Shown here piece by piece: positions 17,283-26,227 of a stretch of 64,000 nt of DNA. The stretch is from assembly GCA_020073265.1 (NCBI GenBank), contig JAIQFN010000029.1, positions 1 to 64,000 on the forward strand, given 5' to 3'. The DNA is from Terriglobia bacterium (GTDB taxonomy: Bacteria; Acidobacteriota; Terriglobia; Bryobacterales; Bryobacteraceae). Position 1 is the first letter of the stretch; each line of letters starts with the position of its first letter. A model generated the notes under the pieces. That model was not told the origin of the DNA. It did not search any database and was given only the letters and a program-made list of their open reading frames with translations. A program made the translations under genes and the position numbers.

Positions 17283-17495
17283 ATGCGTGAGATCGCGATC
17301 TCCAAGCTCAAGGCGACCTGTCTAGCCGTTCTCGAGCTAGGTTGATGAAGTACTGGCCCGATTGAACTTCCCCAGTCTGATCTCGGTGACATATTCCTGG
17401 CCGCGACGGCGTCGGTCTTCATCGACCTTACGTTGACGACGGCGGACGAACAGCTCATCGTCTGTTCGTGGCTGAAGACCCTGCCGAACGACTGA
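17283..17495 (+). pseudogene. Collapsed VapBC toxin-antitoxin module
   Basis: MREIAISKLKATCLAVLELG (17283-17342) followed by a stop is the usual opening of a Phd/YefM-type antitoxin, whose next residues are normally a V-x-x-T-x-x-P-x-x-I-T-R block. From 17373 to 17495 another frame reads QSDLGDIFLAATASVFIDLT and then LTTADEQLI, ending at a TGA. That is the C-terminal part of a VapC PIN toxin, including the D-x-x-D-x-x-x-A-A-T-A and T-A-D-E motifs. Most of the antitoxin and the first two thirds of the toxin are missing. A deletion has joined the two ends. Confidence 0.75.
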
Positions 17496-17694
17496 TCGCC
17501 GCTCGCCAAGCGACGTTGTGCGCATCGCCCACTAGTCACGGTTTCCAGACGGAAACAGGCTCAGGACGTTTGAAGCCACTCCGGTGCATGCAAATTGTGA
17601 AAATAGAGCAGGGCCTGACTCTTGGCCCCGCCCGCGTCGTGATGAGGGAGTCGAGGTATCGCTATGGCGAATTACAAACGCGGGAGCGTGCGGC

Positions 17695-20193
17695 ATGGCT
17701 AGCGCGCGGGATTTTCAGGCGGCGCGGACACCGCGAATCCTGTGGGTGGAGTTGACCTCCAAGTGTCCTTTCGACTGCGTTTTCTGTTCGCGCAAGACAC
17801 GGCGCGGCACCGGGCAGCACTTGCCGTTCGCGGTTTACTCCGCGCTGCTGGACGCTCTGGTGGATCCGCGCAAGTTCATTCTGAATTATTCCGGCGAATC
17901 CACGGTGTACCCGGAGTTGATCCCCGCGATCCAACGGGCGCGCGCCACGGGAGCGTTTGTCGAGATGGTGTCGGCGATGGCTACGGCGCCGGAATCGCTG
18001 TTGGGTCCGCTGAGCCGGAGCGGCCTGAACCGGCTGAGCGTCTCGCTGCACGCCACGGATCCGGAAAAATTCTCTGAAATTTATCGTTACAGCTCCTTCG
18101 CCACGCTGCGCTCGCGCCTGGAGCGCTTCCTCGAGGTGTGCCGGGCGGCAGCGGGTCCCAACGGCGACGCGCCGGTGGTGGACCTCGCCTTCGTTGCAAT
18201 GGATGCGAATCTCTCGCAGCTAACATCCGTCGCGGCGCTCGCGAGCGAACTCGGGCTGCGAGATATCACCGTCTTTCCGGTGCTGCGGCGGGATGAGATT
18301 CCCGTCCAGTTTCCGAGCGAACTGACCGCGCACGGCGTGCGTCGGCCGGAGTTCGCCAGGCGCGTGCAGGCGGCCGTGGATCGGGCTGCGCAAGACCGTC
18401 CCGAGATCCGTGTGACGGTCTCGAACGAATCACTCACCGAGGGCGAGCGCCGCCTCGGAGAAGTTCCGGTTCCGTATCCGCGGGAACTCCCACCGGGCGC
18501 GCTGATACATTCCTGCGAGCAAAATCCATGGGAGACCGCGCACGTGCTGTCCAACGGCGATGTGGTGGCCTGCGAGGTGCTGGACAAGACTCCGCTGGGC
18601 AACCTGTCGGAACAATCGATCGAAGAGATCTGGCACGGCGCAGCGTACCAAAGCTTTCGGGAGCGGTACCGGCGTGGCGAGATTCCGGAGTGCCGAGCGT
18701 GTCCCTGGAAGAGAGCCTACCTGCCGGGTCCGCGCGCGAGCGAAATCATCGCGGCGCGGGGCCTCAGCGCGCAACTGCTCCACGGCTGGCACCAGCCTTC
18801 CGGCGAAGATCACATCTGGAGCAGCCAGCAAGCAGCGGCAGTTCTGGAGCCGCGGCCGGGATCGCGGACGTTGCACGTGTCCGGAATGCTTCCGCCGGGG
18901 CCGGAAAATAGTCCGAATCACCTGACGATCCGCCTGAACGGGAGCGAGATCGGACGAGTCACCAATTCCGGCGATGAGATTCTTCCCTTCGGCCTGGACT
19001 TCGCGGTGGCGGCGGATCAGCCGGCGCCGTGGATGCTCGAGTTTCGGACCACCCACATGTACCGAGCATCGGAACGCGGGGCCGGCAGCGACCAGCGCGA
19101 TCTTGGATTCGCACTGGTGCTGGTGGTGTCGAAAGAGTTCGTCGACCCGCAACGCGCCAGGCGGCGGAAGGCGGCACTCCGGCCGCTGCGCCACTTCGTG
19201 CACGCGATCGATCTCGTGGGGGCGAAGCTGCATGGCCGCCGGCGCGACGCGCGCCCGGTGCGGTCCGGCGGCGCATGGACGCCCGGACTTTCGATTCTCA
19301 TTCCGGAGTGGGATAACACCGAAGAGCTGACAGCCTGTCTCGGGAGCGTGCGGTGTGCGGCTGGCCAGTGGAGCGAGCCGCTGGAGGTTGTGGTGGTGGT
19401 GAACGGTTCGCCGGAGTCCTGCTACCGGCTTTTGCGGAAAGAGCATCCGGAAGTTCGCTGGCGCTTTTATGATCGGCCTCTGGGCTTCGGCGGCGCCGTT
19501 CGGGCCGGCCTGGAAGCGGTGCATCACGATTGGGTCTACCTGCTGAACAGCGATGTCGTGCTGGAGCCGTCCGCGCTGCGCGCTGTGGGGCCGCTGCGCT
19601 CCCTCAGAACGTTCTCGGTGGCCTCGCAGATTATTCTCAAGGACACGACGCGCTTCCGCGACGAGACCAACTGGACCACGCTGCTGGTGGAATCCGGCCT
19701 GGCCACGATACACGACTGGATTCCGAGATCCGAGGCCCCGGTTCCGACCTTCTACGCCGGCGGCGGAGCGTCGCTGTTTCGCACGCGGTTGCTCGGCAGG
19801 CTGCTGGATGAGGCGGCCTACGATCCGTTCTACTGGGAGGATGTGGAATGGGGCTGGCGGGCGCGAAAACTCGGGTACGAGTCGTGGCATTGTCCGGAAT
19901 CGCGGGCGCACCATACGCGGCGCTCCACCATCGCGCGGCACTATCCGGCCGACACGGTGGAAGCGATCACGCGGCGCAACGGGTTGCTGTTCCAGTTGCG
20001 GAATTTCACAACGGCGGGATCGCTCGAACCGGTGATCGAAGAGATTGCGCGGGCGCCGGAGCCGATCGCGGCGCATTTTCGGGCGCCCTCGACCCACTGG
20101 AAGATCGCGCGCGGCCGTTTCTGGAACCACCGTGCGCCGCTCTCGGATAACGAGGTTTTCGCCCGCTGGAGCAGCTCTATTTCGAACTGCTGA
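17695..20193 (+). CDS. Radical SAM/SPASM enzyme fused to a family 2 glycosyltransferase
   Basis: 832 residues from the ATG at 17695, preceded by GGGAG; an ATG at 17584 is in frame but its extra 37 residues look non-coding. The radical SAM cluster motif C-x3-C-x2-C is CPFDCVFC (Cys 24, 28, 31), and NYSGESTVYPEL follows. A SPASM-like region has cysteines at about 273, 292, 332 and 335 (HSCEQN, VACEV, ECRACPWK), with the typical LGNLSEQSIEEIWHG spacing. A beta-sandwich-like stretch (LHVSGMLPPGP, LTIRLNGSEIGRV, about 390-480) links to a GT2 domain: LSILIPEWDNTEELTACLGS (about 531), YLLNSDVVLEP (about 614) and FYWEDVEWGWRARKLGY (about 711). I infer modification and glycosylation of one substrate, perhaps a cell-surface glycan or peptide. 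No precursor peptide gene is seen beside it. Confidence 0.85.
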   Translation: MASARDFQAARTPRILWVELTSKCPFDCVFCSRKTRRGTGQHLPFAVYSALLDALVDPRKFILNYSGESTVYPELIPAIQRARATGAFVEMVSAMATAPESLLGPLSRSGLNRLSVSLHATDPEKFSEIYRYSSFATLRSRLERFLEVCRAAAGPNGDAPVVDLAFVAMDANLSQLTSVAALASELGLRDITVFPVLRRDEIPVQFPSELTAHGVRRPEFARRVQAAVDRAAQDRPEIRVTVSNESLTEGERRLGEVPVPYPRELPPGALIHSCEQNPWETAHVLSNGDVVACEVLDKTPLGNLSEQSIEEIWHGAAYQSFRERYRRGEIPECRACPWKRAYLPGPRASEIIAARGLSAQLLHGWHQPSGEDHIWSSQQAAAVLEPRPGSRTLHVSGMLPPGPENSPNHLTIRLNGSEIGRVTNSGDEILPFGLDFAVAADQPAPWMLEFRTTHMYRASERGAGSDQRDLGFALVLVVSKEFVDPQRARRRKAALRPLRHFVHAIDLVGAKLHGRRRDARPVRSGGAWTPGLSILIPEWDNTEELTACLGSVRCAAGQWSEPLEVVVVVNGSPESCYRLLRKEHPEVRWRFYDRPLGFGGAVRAGLEAVHHDWVYLLNSDVVLEPSALRAVGPLRSLRTFSVASQIILKDTTRFRDETNWTTLLVESGLATIHDWIPRSEAPVPTFYAGGGASLFRTRLLGRLLDEAAYDPFYWEDVEWGWRARKLGYESWHCPESRAHHTRRSTIARHYPADTVEAITRRNGLLFQLRNFTTAGSLEPVIEEIARAPEPIAAHFRAPSTHWKIARGRFWNHRAPLSDNEVFARWSSSISNC

Positions 20194-20316
20194 AGAAGAG
20201 CCATCTTCCGGGGAAACGGGGTGTCTGGGCCCCTTGAAGTGCGAAAATAGACCAGGACTCGGGCCGCCCTTCGTCTTTTTCGCCCCGGGCGGCGTCTGTG
20301 GAAATGGAGCCGAAGT
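20194..20316. other. Spacer before the ECF sigma gene
   Basis: About 120 bases with no gene. It probably holds the promoter of the sigma/anti-sigma/secretion operon. A GCCGCCC and GGGCGGC pair flanks a T-rich loop near 20263-20293 and could end the transcript of the radical SAM gene. Confidence 0.35.
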
Positions 20317-20865
20317 TTGATATTTCGGGAGGTTGAGGACCGCGACCTGATCGCCAAGGCGCGACGGGGGCACGTGGACGCCTACAACGTTCTCGTGTCG
20401 CGCTGGGAGAAACGTGTCTTCAATTATCTGTTGCGGCTAGTTGCCAATCGCGAAGACGCGCTCGACTTGAGCCAGGACGTTTTTTTGAAAGCCTATCAGA
20501 ACTTGCGAAAGCTGGACGATCCGGCGAAGTTCCCGGCCTGGCTGTTTCGCATTGCGCACAACGAAGCGTATTCGCAGTTGCGCAAGAACCGGCCGGAGGG
20601 TGAACTGGTGGGCGAGCTGAAGACCGGCGGATCCAGCGCGCGGATGTTCCCGATCGAGCTGAGCCTGGCGGTGGAGAGCGCTCTGGGGCGGCTGTCCGGC
20701 GACCAACGCGAAGCGGTGCTGCTGAAGATCTATCAGGGATTCAAGTTCGAGGAGATGGCCGAGATTCTGGAATGCCCGGTGTCGACCATCAAGTCCCGCT
20801 TGTACACGGCACTCGATCTTTTGAAACAGAGTCTGGCTCCAGTGAACACGGGAGGGGCGGAATGA
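20317..20865 (+). CDS. ECF-type RNA polymerase sigma factor
   Basis: 182 residues with the two ECF domains. Region 2 runs from DLIAKARRGHVDAYNVLVSR through EDALDLSQDVFLKAYQNL (about 45-62), the -10-binding part. Region 4 is LSGDQREAVLLKIYQGFKFEEMAEILECPVSTIKSRLYTALDLLK, the -35-binding helix-turn-helix. There is no ATG: the frame opens at a TTG (20317) with GGAG eight bases upstream. Its stop overlaps the anti-sigma start (ATGA), and the type II secretion genes follow at once, so it probably controls them or senses envelope state for them. Confidence 0.93.
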   Translation: MIFREVEDRDLIAKARRGHVDAYNVLVSRWEKRVFNYLLRLVANREDALDLSQDVFLKAYQNLRKLDDPAKFPAWLFRIAHNEAYSQLRKNRPEGELVGELKTGGSSARMFPIELSLAVESALGRLSGDQREAVLLKIYQGFKFEEMAEILECPVSTIKSRLYTALDLLKQSLAPVNTGGAE

Positions 20866-21434
20866 GCTGCTCGTCTGTAGATTTGAAAGCCTATTTGCTC
20901 GAGGATCTGGCTCCGGTGGAACGCGCGCCGGTGGCGAAACATCTGGAAGCGTGCCAGGAGTGCCGCGAAGAGCTGGAGCGGCTGAACGTTACGCGCGCCG
21001 CGCTGCTGTCGCTCGAAGAACAAGAGGCGCCGCAGAGAATCGCGTTCGTTTCCGACAAAGTATTTGAGCCGCGCTGGTGGCAGACCATCTGGCATTCCGG
21101 CCCGGTGATGGGTTTCGCGTCGGCGGGCGTGCTGGCGGTGGCGATTCTGGTACACGCCTTCGCGCATCCGGCCGGCACGGTGGCGCCTTCGGCGACGGTG
21201 GATGTCGCGCAGATCGAGCAGCGCATCGAGCGCGAAGTGAATGCGCGCCTGGATGCCGCCGTCGCCAAGACTGTGGCGGACACCGAGACCAGGCAGGCGG
21301 CTTTGTCCAAGCAACTGGATTCGGCCGAGCTGGATCTGGCGGCCGCGCAGCAAACCATTCGCTACTACAACCAGCAAATGGGCCGCATGATCGTGGCCAG
21401 CAGCAGTAGCGGCCAGGAAAGGCAGGCGCAATGA
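20862..21434 (+). CDS. Membrane anti-sigma factor with zinc-finger (ZAS-like) motif
   Basis: 190 residues from the ATG that overlaps the sigma factor stop. The N-terminal H-x3-C-x2-C motif is HLEACQECREEL (about residues 27-38), the zinc-binding anti-sigma signature that clamps region 2/4 of its sigma partner. One membrane helix follows (VMGFASAGVLAVAILVHAF, about 80-100), then a periplasmic coiled-coil-like tail rich in Glu, Arg and Ala (IEQRIEREVNARLDAAVAKT). This fits a transmembrane sensor that releases the ECF factor upon an envelope signal. Confidence 0.88.
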   Translation: MSCSSVDLKAYLLEDLAPVERAPVAKHLEACQECREELERLNVTRAALLSLEEQEAPQRIAFVSDKVFEPRWWQTIWHSGPVMGFASAGVLAVAILVHAFAHPAGTVAPSATVDVAQIEQRIEREVNARLDAAVAKTVADTETRQAALSKQLDSAELDLAAAQQTIRYYNQQMGRMIVASSSSGQERQAQ

Positions 21435-21961
21435 GAGGCCTGGCGATCGCGGTTCTGGTGCTGTGCGCCATCCCGTCCGGATCGATGGCGGACAAGCCCA
21501 AGGTAAGCCGCGCCATGATCAAGCCCATGGAAGAGAGCCTGGACAACCGGCTGCAAAGGTTGTGGGCGGACGATCCCATTCAGGTGCTGGGTCTGACGCA
21601 GGGCTTGTATATCAACGGCTATGGCGTCGTGTTCATGAGCGAGTTGAATCTGGCGCCTGGCGCCGGCATCTCGCCGTTTCATCCCAAGGTGACGCCCGAC
21701 GAAGTGAAGCGCATCCACGACAAGAAGGTGGCCCGGATCGCGCAGCTCAAGGAGACCATGGCGGACATGCTGGTGGGTTCGGCGAAATCCCTGGATGCCA
21801 TGCCGGCCGACGAGCAGGTGACGCTGGGAATTTCGCTGTTCTATTGGAACTGGGAAAACAGCAGCGGGCTGCCGGGCCAGATCGTGATGCACGCGCCCCG
21901 GCGAGTGCTGCTGGAAAGCAAACCCGCGGCTACCGCGAAGCTGGTCACCGAAGAGTACTGA
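21431..21961 (+). CDS. Exported protein of unknown function in the secretion operon
   Basis: 176 residues, overlapping the anti-sigma stop (ATGA). MRGLAIAVLVLCAIPSGSMA is a signal peptide. The mature part is alpha-helical looking, with a conserved-looking core GLTQGLYINGYGVVFMSELNLAPG and later EVKRIHDKKVARIAQLKETM. It lies between the anti-sigma gene and gspE with 3 bases to the latter, so it is likely linked to secretion or to the sigma signal. I do not recognise a family. Confidence 0.8.
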   Translation: MRGLAIAVLVLCAIPSGSMADKPKVSRAMIKPMEESLDNRLQRLWADDPIQVLGLTQGLYINGYGVVFMSELNLAPGAGISPFHPKVTPDEVKRIHDKKVARIAQLKETMADMLVGSAKSLDAMPADEQVTLGISLFYWNWENSSGLPGQIVMHAPRRVLLESKPAATAKLVTEEY

Positions 21962-21964
21962 TCC

Positions 21965-23602
21965 ATGCGGCTGGGCGAGATTCTCATCGAGCGCAAGCTC
22001 ATCAGCGCCGAAGATCTGGAGCGCGCGCTCGAATTGCAGAAGGAGCGCGGGGACAAGATCGGCAAAACGCTGGTCGACATGGGCTTCATCGCCATGCGCG
22101 ACGTGCTGGCGGCGCTGGCCGAGCAGTGGGACGTGCCGCTGGTGACGATTGAAGGTCCGCCGGCGGTTTCGCCCGAGACCGAAGCGCTCTCGCCGCGATT
22201 CCTGCGCCAGTTCCGCTGCCTGCCGCTGAGCCGCGACGACCACACCGTGACGCTGGCGATGGCCGATCCGCTGGATGTCGAAACCATCGCGGCCGTGCGG
22301 AACTGCACCGGTTTGAAAGTGGCGAGCGTTCTGGCGGCCGAGCAGGAAATTCTGGACGCCATCGACAAGTATTACGGCGACAGCGCGCGACACGAGACGG
22401 AGCTGGAAGGCGACGCGGCCGAGGCGTCCGAGGATCTCGAACACCTGCGCGACATGGCCAGCGAAGCGCCAGTGATTCGGCTGGTGAACGCGATCGTGGC
22501 GCAGGCGGTCGAAAAGCGAGCCAGCGACATTCACTTCGAGCCGTTCGAAAAAGAGTTCCGCGTGCGCTACCGCGTGGACGGCGTGCTCTACAACCAGGAA
22601 GCTCCGCCGCGCGAGATGAAGGCTGCCATGATTTCGCGCGTGAAGCTGATGGCCAAGCTGAACATCGCCGAGCGCAGGCTTCCGCAGGACGGGCGCATCA
22701 AAATCAAGACGCTGGGCCGCGAAGTGGACCTGCGCGTGTCGACGCTGCCGACGCTGTACGGCGAAAGCGTGGTGATGCGGTTGCTGGACCGGTCGGCGGG
22801 CGATTTCTACGATCTCGGCCGGCTGGGCTTCGACCAGCACATGCTAAGCCGCATGGAACACTACACGGCGCTGCCGCACGGAATTTTTCTGGTCACCGGG
22901 CCGACCGGCAGCGGCAAGTCCACCACGCTCTATTCGGCGCTCAAGCGGATCAATCAAAGCGACAAGAAGATCATCACCATTGAAGATCCGGTCGAGTACC
23001 AGATGGACGGCATCAACCAGATCCACGTGAATCCGCAGATCGGGCTGACGTTCGCCTCCGGGCTGCGGCACATCGTGCGGCAGGACCCGGACGTGATCAT
23101 GGTGGGCGAAATTCGCGACCGCGAGACGGCCGACATCGCGATCCGGTCGTCGCTCACCGGGCACTTCGTGTATTCGACGCTGCACACCAACGACGCGCCC
23201 AGCGCCATCACGCGGCTCACCGACATGGGCGTGGAGAATTATCTGATCACCTCGTCGCTGGTGGCGGTGCTGGCGCAGCGGCTGGTGCGCGTGATCTGCC
23301 AGCATTGCCGGGTGGAAGACGGCACGCGCATCGCGCCGGACGGCGAAACGGTGCGTTGTTATCACGGCAGCGGCTGCGAGAATTGCTTCGGCTCGGGCTA
23401 CACGGGCCGCGTGGGGATTTTCGAGCTGATGGAGCTGAACGACGAAATCCGCAAGCTGATCATGCGGAACGAAGACGCGTCGGTGATTACCGCGGCGGCG
23501 CGCCGCAATGGCATGCGCAACCTGCGGGAAGACGGCTGGCTGAAAGTCGCTAGCGGGTTGACGACGGCGGACGAGGTAATGCGTGTCACGCAGGAATTCT
23601 AA
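21965..23602 (+). CDS. gspE: Type II secretion system ATPase
   Basis: 545 residues. GspE is the cytoplasmic hexameric ATPase driving pseudopilus assembly. The N-terminal domain (MRLGEILIERKLISAEDLERAL) is of the GspE/PilB N-type. The Walker A motif GPTGSGKSTTLYSAL is near residue 312, followed by the Asp box (IITIEDPVEYQ), Walker B (VGEIRDRETADIAI) and His box (STLHTNDAPSA). The C-terminal tetracysteine zinc site (CQHC and CENCFGSGYTGR) is complete, which favours GspE/PilB over PilT. It opens the gsp gene order. Confidence 0.96.
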   Translation: MRLGEILIERKLISAEDLERALELQKERGDKIGKTLVDMGFIAMRDVLAALAEQWDVPLVTIEGPPAVSPETEALSPRFLRQFRCLPLSRDDHTVTLAMADPLDVETIAAVRNCTGLKVASVLAAEQEILDAIDKYYGDSARHETELEGDAAEASEDLEHLRDMASEAPVIRLVNAIVAQAVEKRASDIHFEPFEKEFRVRYRVDGVLYNQEAPPREMKAAMISRVKLMAKLNIAERRLPQDGRIKIKTLGREVDLRVSTLPTLYGESVVMRLLDRSAGDFYDLGRLGFDQHMLSRMEHYTALPHGIFLVTGPTGSGKSTTLYSALKRINQSDKKIITIEDPVEYQMDGINQIHVNPQIGLTFASGLRHIVRQDPDVIMVGEIRDRETADIAIRSSLTGHFVYSTLHTNDAPSAITRLTDMGVENYLITSSLVAVLAQRLVRVICQHCRVEDGTRIAPDGETVRCYHGSGCENCFGSGYTGRVGIFELMELNDEIRKLIMRNEDASVITAAARRNGMRNLREDGWLKVASGLTTADEVMRVTQEF

Positions 23603-23609
23603 ATTTTAA

Positions 23610-24818
23610 ATGAATAGTTTTTATTTCAGAGCCGTGGCTTCCGACGGGAACCTTCGCACCGGGACCATCCATGCCGAGACCGAGCGCTGGGTGGCGCAGG
23701 AACTGCGGCGCCAGGGACTCACGCCGGTCTACGTCGGGACCGAACCGAAAAAGTCGTTCGAGCTGAAGCTGCCGTCCTTCTCCGGCGCCAAGCGCAGCGA
23801 CGTTCTGTTCTTTACCCAGGAACTTTCCACGTTGCTGAACGCCGGCGTGCCGCTGGACCGCGCGCTCTCGATCACCGGCGAGCTGACTGAGCGCGCCGGA
23901 TTCCGCACGCTGGTGCAGGACATTTTGCGCATCGTCAAGGGCGGCAAGTCACTGGCTGACAGCCTCTCGGCGCATCCGGAGTATTTTTCGGACCTGTACG
24001 TGAACATGGTGCGCGCCGGAGAAGCCAGCGGATCGCTGGCGGCGGTGTTCGAGCGGCTGACTGAATTCGAGCGCACGCGCGACGATCTGCGCAGCTACAT
24101 CCTGTCGTCCATGGCCTACCCGTGCCTGCTGTTTCTAGTGGGCACCGGCTCGATTCTGGTGCTGATGAACTTCGTGGTCCCGCGCTTCGCCTCGGTGTTC
24201 GAGCAGTCGCGCATCGAAATGCCGCTGCCAACCAAAATGCTGCTGGAAGGCAGCAAGTTCATGCAAGCCTACGGCTGGTTCGGACTCGCCGCCATCGTGG
24301 CCGCCGCGGTGGGTCTGTATTCCTACGTCCGAACGACGGCCGGCAGGCTGTGGTGGGATACACTGCGGCTGCGCATTCCGGTTTTGGGCGACGCGCTGCG
24401 GAAAGCGGAAACGGCTCGCTTCGCCCGCGCCATGGGCACGCTGGTTTCGAACAGCGTTCCGCTGGTGCAATCCATCGGAATCGCCGGAGCGACGTTGAAC
24501 AACCGCAGAATTTCCGGCTCGCTCGAAGCGGTGTCGCTGGGCGTCAAGCGCGGCGAGGGCATCGCTCAACCCCTGCGGCGCGCCGGACAGTTTCCGCCGC
24601 TCGCTGCGCACCTGCTGAGCGTGGGCGAGGAGACCGGGCGACTGGATCAGATGTTCGTCCGGATGGCCGACATCTACGACGCCGACACGCGCTCGGCCAT
24701 CCGCCGATTCACGTCTTTGTTTGAACCGCTGGTCATCCTGGTGATGGGATTGATTGTCGGAGTTTTGATTCTGAGCATGTTGCTCGCGATTGTCAGCATG
24801 AACGATGTCGCGGTGTAA
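23610..24818 (+). CDS. gspF: Type II secretion inner-membrane platform protein
   Basis: 402 residues. GspF anchors the ATPase to the membrane. It has the two repeated cytoplasmic domains, LFFTQELSTLLNAGVPLDRAL (about 65) and ARAMGTLVSNSVPLVQSIGIA (about 270), each followed by the family's LAxxLxxHPxxFxxLYxNM-type block (DSLSAHPEYFSDLYVNMVRAGEASG). Three membrane segments are near 168-190, 215-240 and 372-395. It starts seven bases after gspE. Confidence 0.95.
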   Translation: MNSFYFRAVASDGNLRTGTIHAETERWVAQELRRQGLTPVYVGTEPKKSFELKLPSFSGAKRSDVLFFTQELSTLLNAGVPLDRALSITGELTERAGFRTLVQDILRIVKGGKSLADSLSAHPEYFSDLYVNMVRAGEASGSLAAVFERLTEFERTRDDLRSYILSSMAYPCLLFLVGTGSILVLMNFVVPRFASVFEQSRIEMPLPTKMLLEGSKFMQAYGWFGLAAIVAAAVGLYSYVRTTAGRLWWDTLRLRIPVLGDALRKAETARFARAMGTLVSNSVPLVQSIGIAGATLNNRRISGSLEAVSLGVKRGEGIAQPLRRAGQFPPLAAHLLSVGEETGRLDQMFVRMADIYDADTRSAIRRFTSLFEPLVILVMGLIVGVLILSMLLAIVSMNDVAV

Positions 24819-24913
24819 TGAGCTTAAGCGCACAGGACGCCGGGGCGTCCTCGTACTTGTCCATAAGCGCTGCCCCGGCGTTCCGTTGTGCGCTTTCTGG
24901 GGAGGTGAAGGCC

Positions 24914-25342
24914 ATGAGACGACGAAATAGAAGCCAGGCGGGCGTGACGCTGATCGAAATGATGGTGGTGGTGACCATCATTGCGCTGTTCGCGGCGCTG
25001 GTGCTGCCGAAAATGATCGGCCAGGCCGACAAGGCGCGCAAGACCGCCGCCCGCGCGCAGATCAACGCGTACATGACGGCGCTGGGCTCTTACAAGCTGG
25101 ATACCGGCGTGTTTCCAACCACCGAAGAAGGACTCCAGGCGTTGCGCGTGAAGCCGGAGAACGCCAACAACTGGCAGGGACCCTACCTGCAGAAGGAAGT
25201 CGAGAACGATCCCTGGGGCCGTCCTTATCTCTATCGCTTCCCCGGCGAACACGGCGACGAGCCCGACATGATCAGCTACGGCGCTGACGGCCAGCCCGGC
25301 GGAGACGGGATCAATGGCGACATCGTCAGTTGGAAAAACTAG
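24914..25342 (+). CDS. gspG: Major pseudopilin of the type II secretion system
   Basis: 142 residues from the ATG at 24914; GGAGG stands at 24900-24904, and the open frame back to 24818 is not supported. The prepilin leader MRRRNRSQAG is cut before VTLIEMMVVV, with Glu at +5 of the mature protein. The C-terminal domain has the GspG signature: TALGSYKLDTGVFPTTEEGL, LQALRVKP, DPWGRPYLYRFPG, and the calcium-loop-like DMISYGADGQPGG. It forms the pseudopilus shaft. Confidence 0.96.
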   Translation: MRRRNRSQAGVTLIEMMVVVTIIALFAALVLPKMIGQADKARKTAARAQINAYMTALGSYKLDTGVFPTTEEGLQALRVKPENANNWQGPYLQKEVENDPWGRPYLYRFPGEHGDEPDMISYGADGQPGGDGINGDIVSWKN

Positions 25343-25799
25343 CCGCGCCGGCGTCACTCTGATCGAAATGATGGTGGTGGTGGGCCTCATCTCGCTGATG
25401 GTGGGCATCACTCTTCCCTCCATCACCTCCGGCATCGATTCCCTGCGCCTCAACGCCGCCACCAGCGGCATCGTCAGTTTTCTCAACTCCGGCCTGGATC
25501 GCGCCGAGCGCCGCCAGCAGGCGGTGGAGATCACCATTTCCAAGCAGGACAACGCGCTCGAGATGCGTACCTCAGAAGCCAAGTTCTACCGCAAGCTCGC
25601 CATGCCGGAAGGAGTCTCCATTGCCCGTATCCTTCCGGAACTGCCCGACAATCCGGACGCGCCGCGCAGTTTTCTGCTTTATCCGGGCGGCACGGCGCCG
25701 CGCTTTGGAGTCCTGCTGGTGAACCGCAAGAACGTCGAACGCATCGTGCGGGTGGATCCCATCACCGGCGTTCCGCGAGTGGAGCAGCCTGAGAAGTGA
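25314..25799 (+). CDS. gspH: Minor pseudopilin, GspH type
   Basis: 161 residues, overlapping the end of gspG by 29 bases. The leader ends RAG before VTLIEMMVVVGLISLM, a type IV prepilin N-terminus with Glu at +5. The rest fits GspH: INSL-like segment GIDSLRLNAATSGIVSFLNSGLDRAERRQQAVEI. Position between gspG and gspI supports the call, although its sequence is less conserved than gspG. Confidence 0.8.
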   Translation: MATSSVGKTSRAGVTLIEMMVVVGLISLMVGITLPSITSGIDSLRLNAATSGIVSFLNSGLDRAERRQQAVEITISKQDNALEMRTSEAKFYRKLAMPEGVSIARILPELPDNPDAPRSFLLYPGGTAPRFGVLLVNRKNVERIVRVDPITGVPRVEQPEK

Positions 25800-26227
25800 A
25801 GAATCGCGGCTTTACCCTGCTCGAAGTTCTGGTGGCCACGGTCATCATGGCGGTGGCGGTGACGGGCTTGCTTTCGGCGTTGTCCACGTCTCTGCGCACC
25901 GCCGCGCGGCTTACCGATTACGATCGCGCCGTGCTGCTGGGCCGCCAGAAAATGGACGAGTTGCTGATCGCCGACAAGCTTCCCAAGCTGACGCCCTTCG
26001 AGGGCACCTGGGATGCGTCCATTACCGGCGGCCTTCCGATCGGCTGGAAAGCGCGCCTCTCGCCGTTCGAGGCGCCGCCCAACGCGGGCCCCGGCACGCC
26101 GTTCCTGGAACGCATCCAACTGGAGATCTGGTGGATGAGCGGAGAGCAGCGCCGCACCCTCAGCCTGGAGGGTTTCCGGCGCTCCATCGCCCTCACGCCT
26201 GAAGACATGGCGGGAGCCGGACATTGA
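25796..26227 (+). CDS. gspI: Minor pseudopilin, GspI type
   Basis: 143 residues from a GTG that overlaps the gspH stop. The leader is only MKNRG, cut before FTLLEVLVATVIMAVAVTG. LLGRQKMDELL and FEGTWDAS follow the GspI pattern (A-x-x-x-A-x-x-K-x-x-E/D). It helps to nucleate the pseudopilus tip with GspJ and GspK. Confidence 0.85.
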   Translation: MKNRGFTLLEVLVATVIMAVAVTGLLSALSTSLRTAARLTDYDRAVLLGRQKMDELLIADKLPKLTPFEGTWDASITGGLPIGWKARLSPFEAPPNAGPGTPFLERIQLEIWWMSGEQRRTLSLEGFRRSIALTPEDMAGAGH

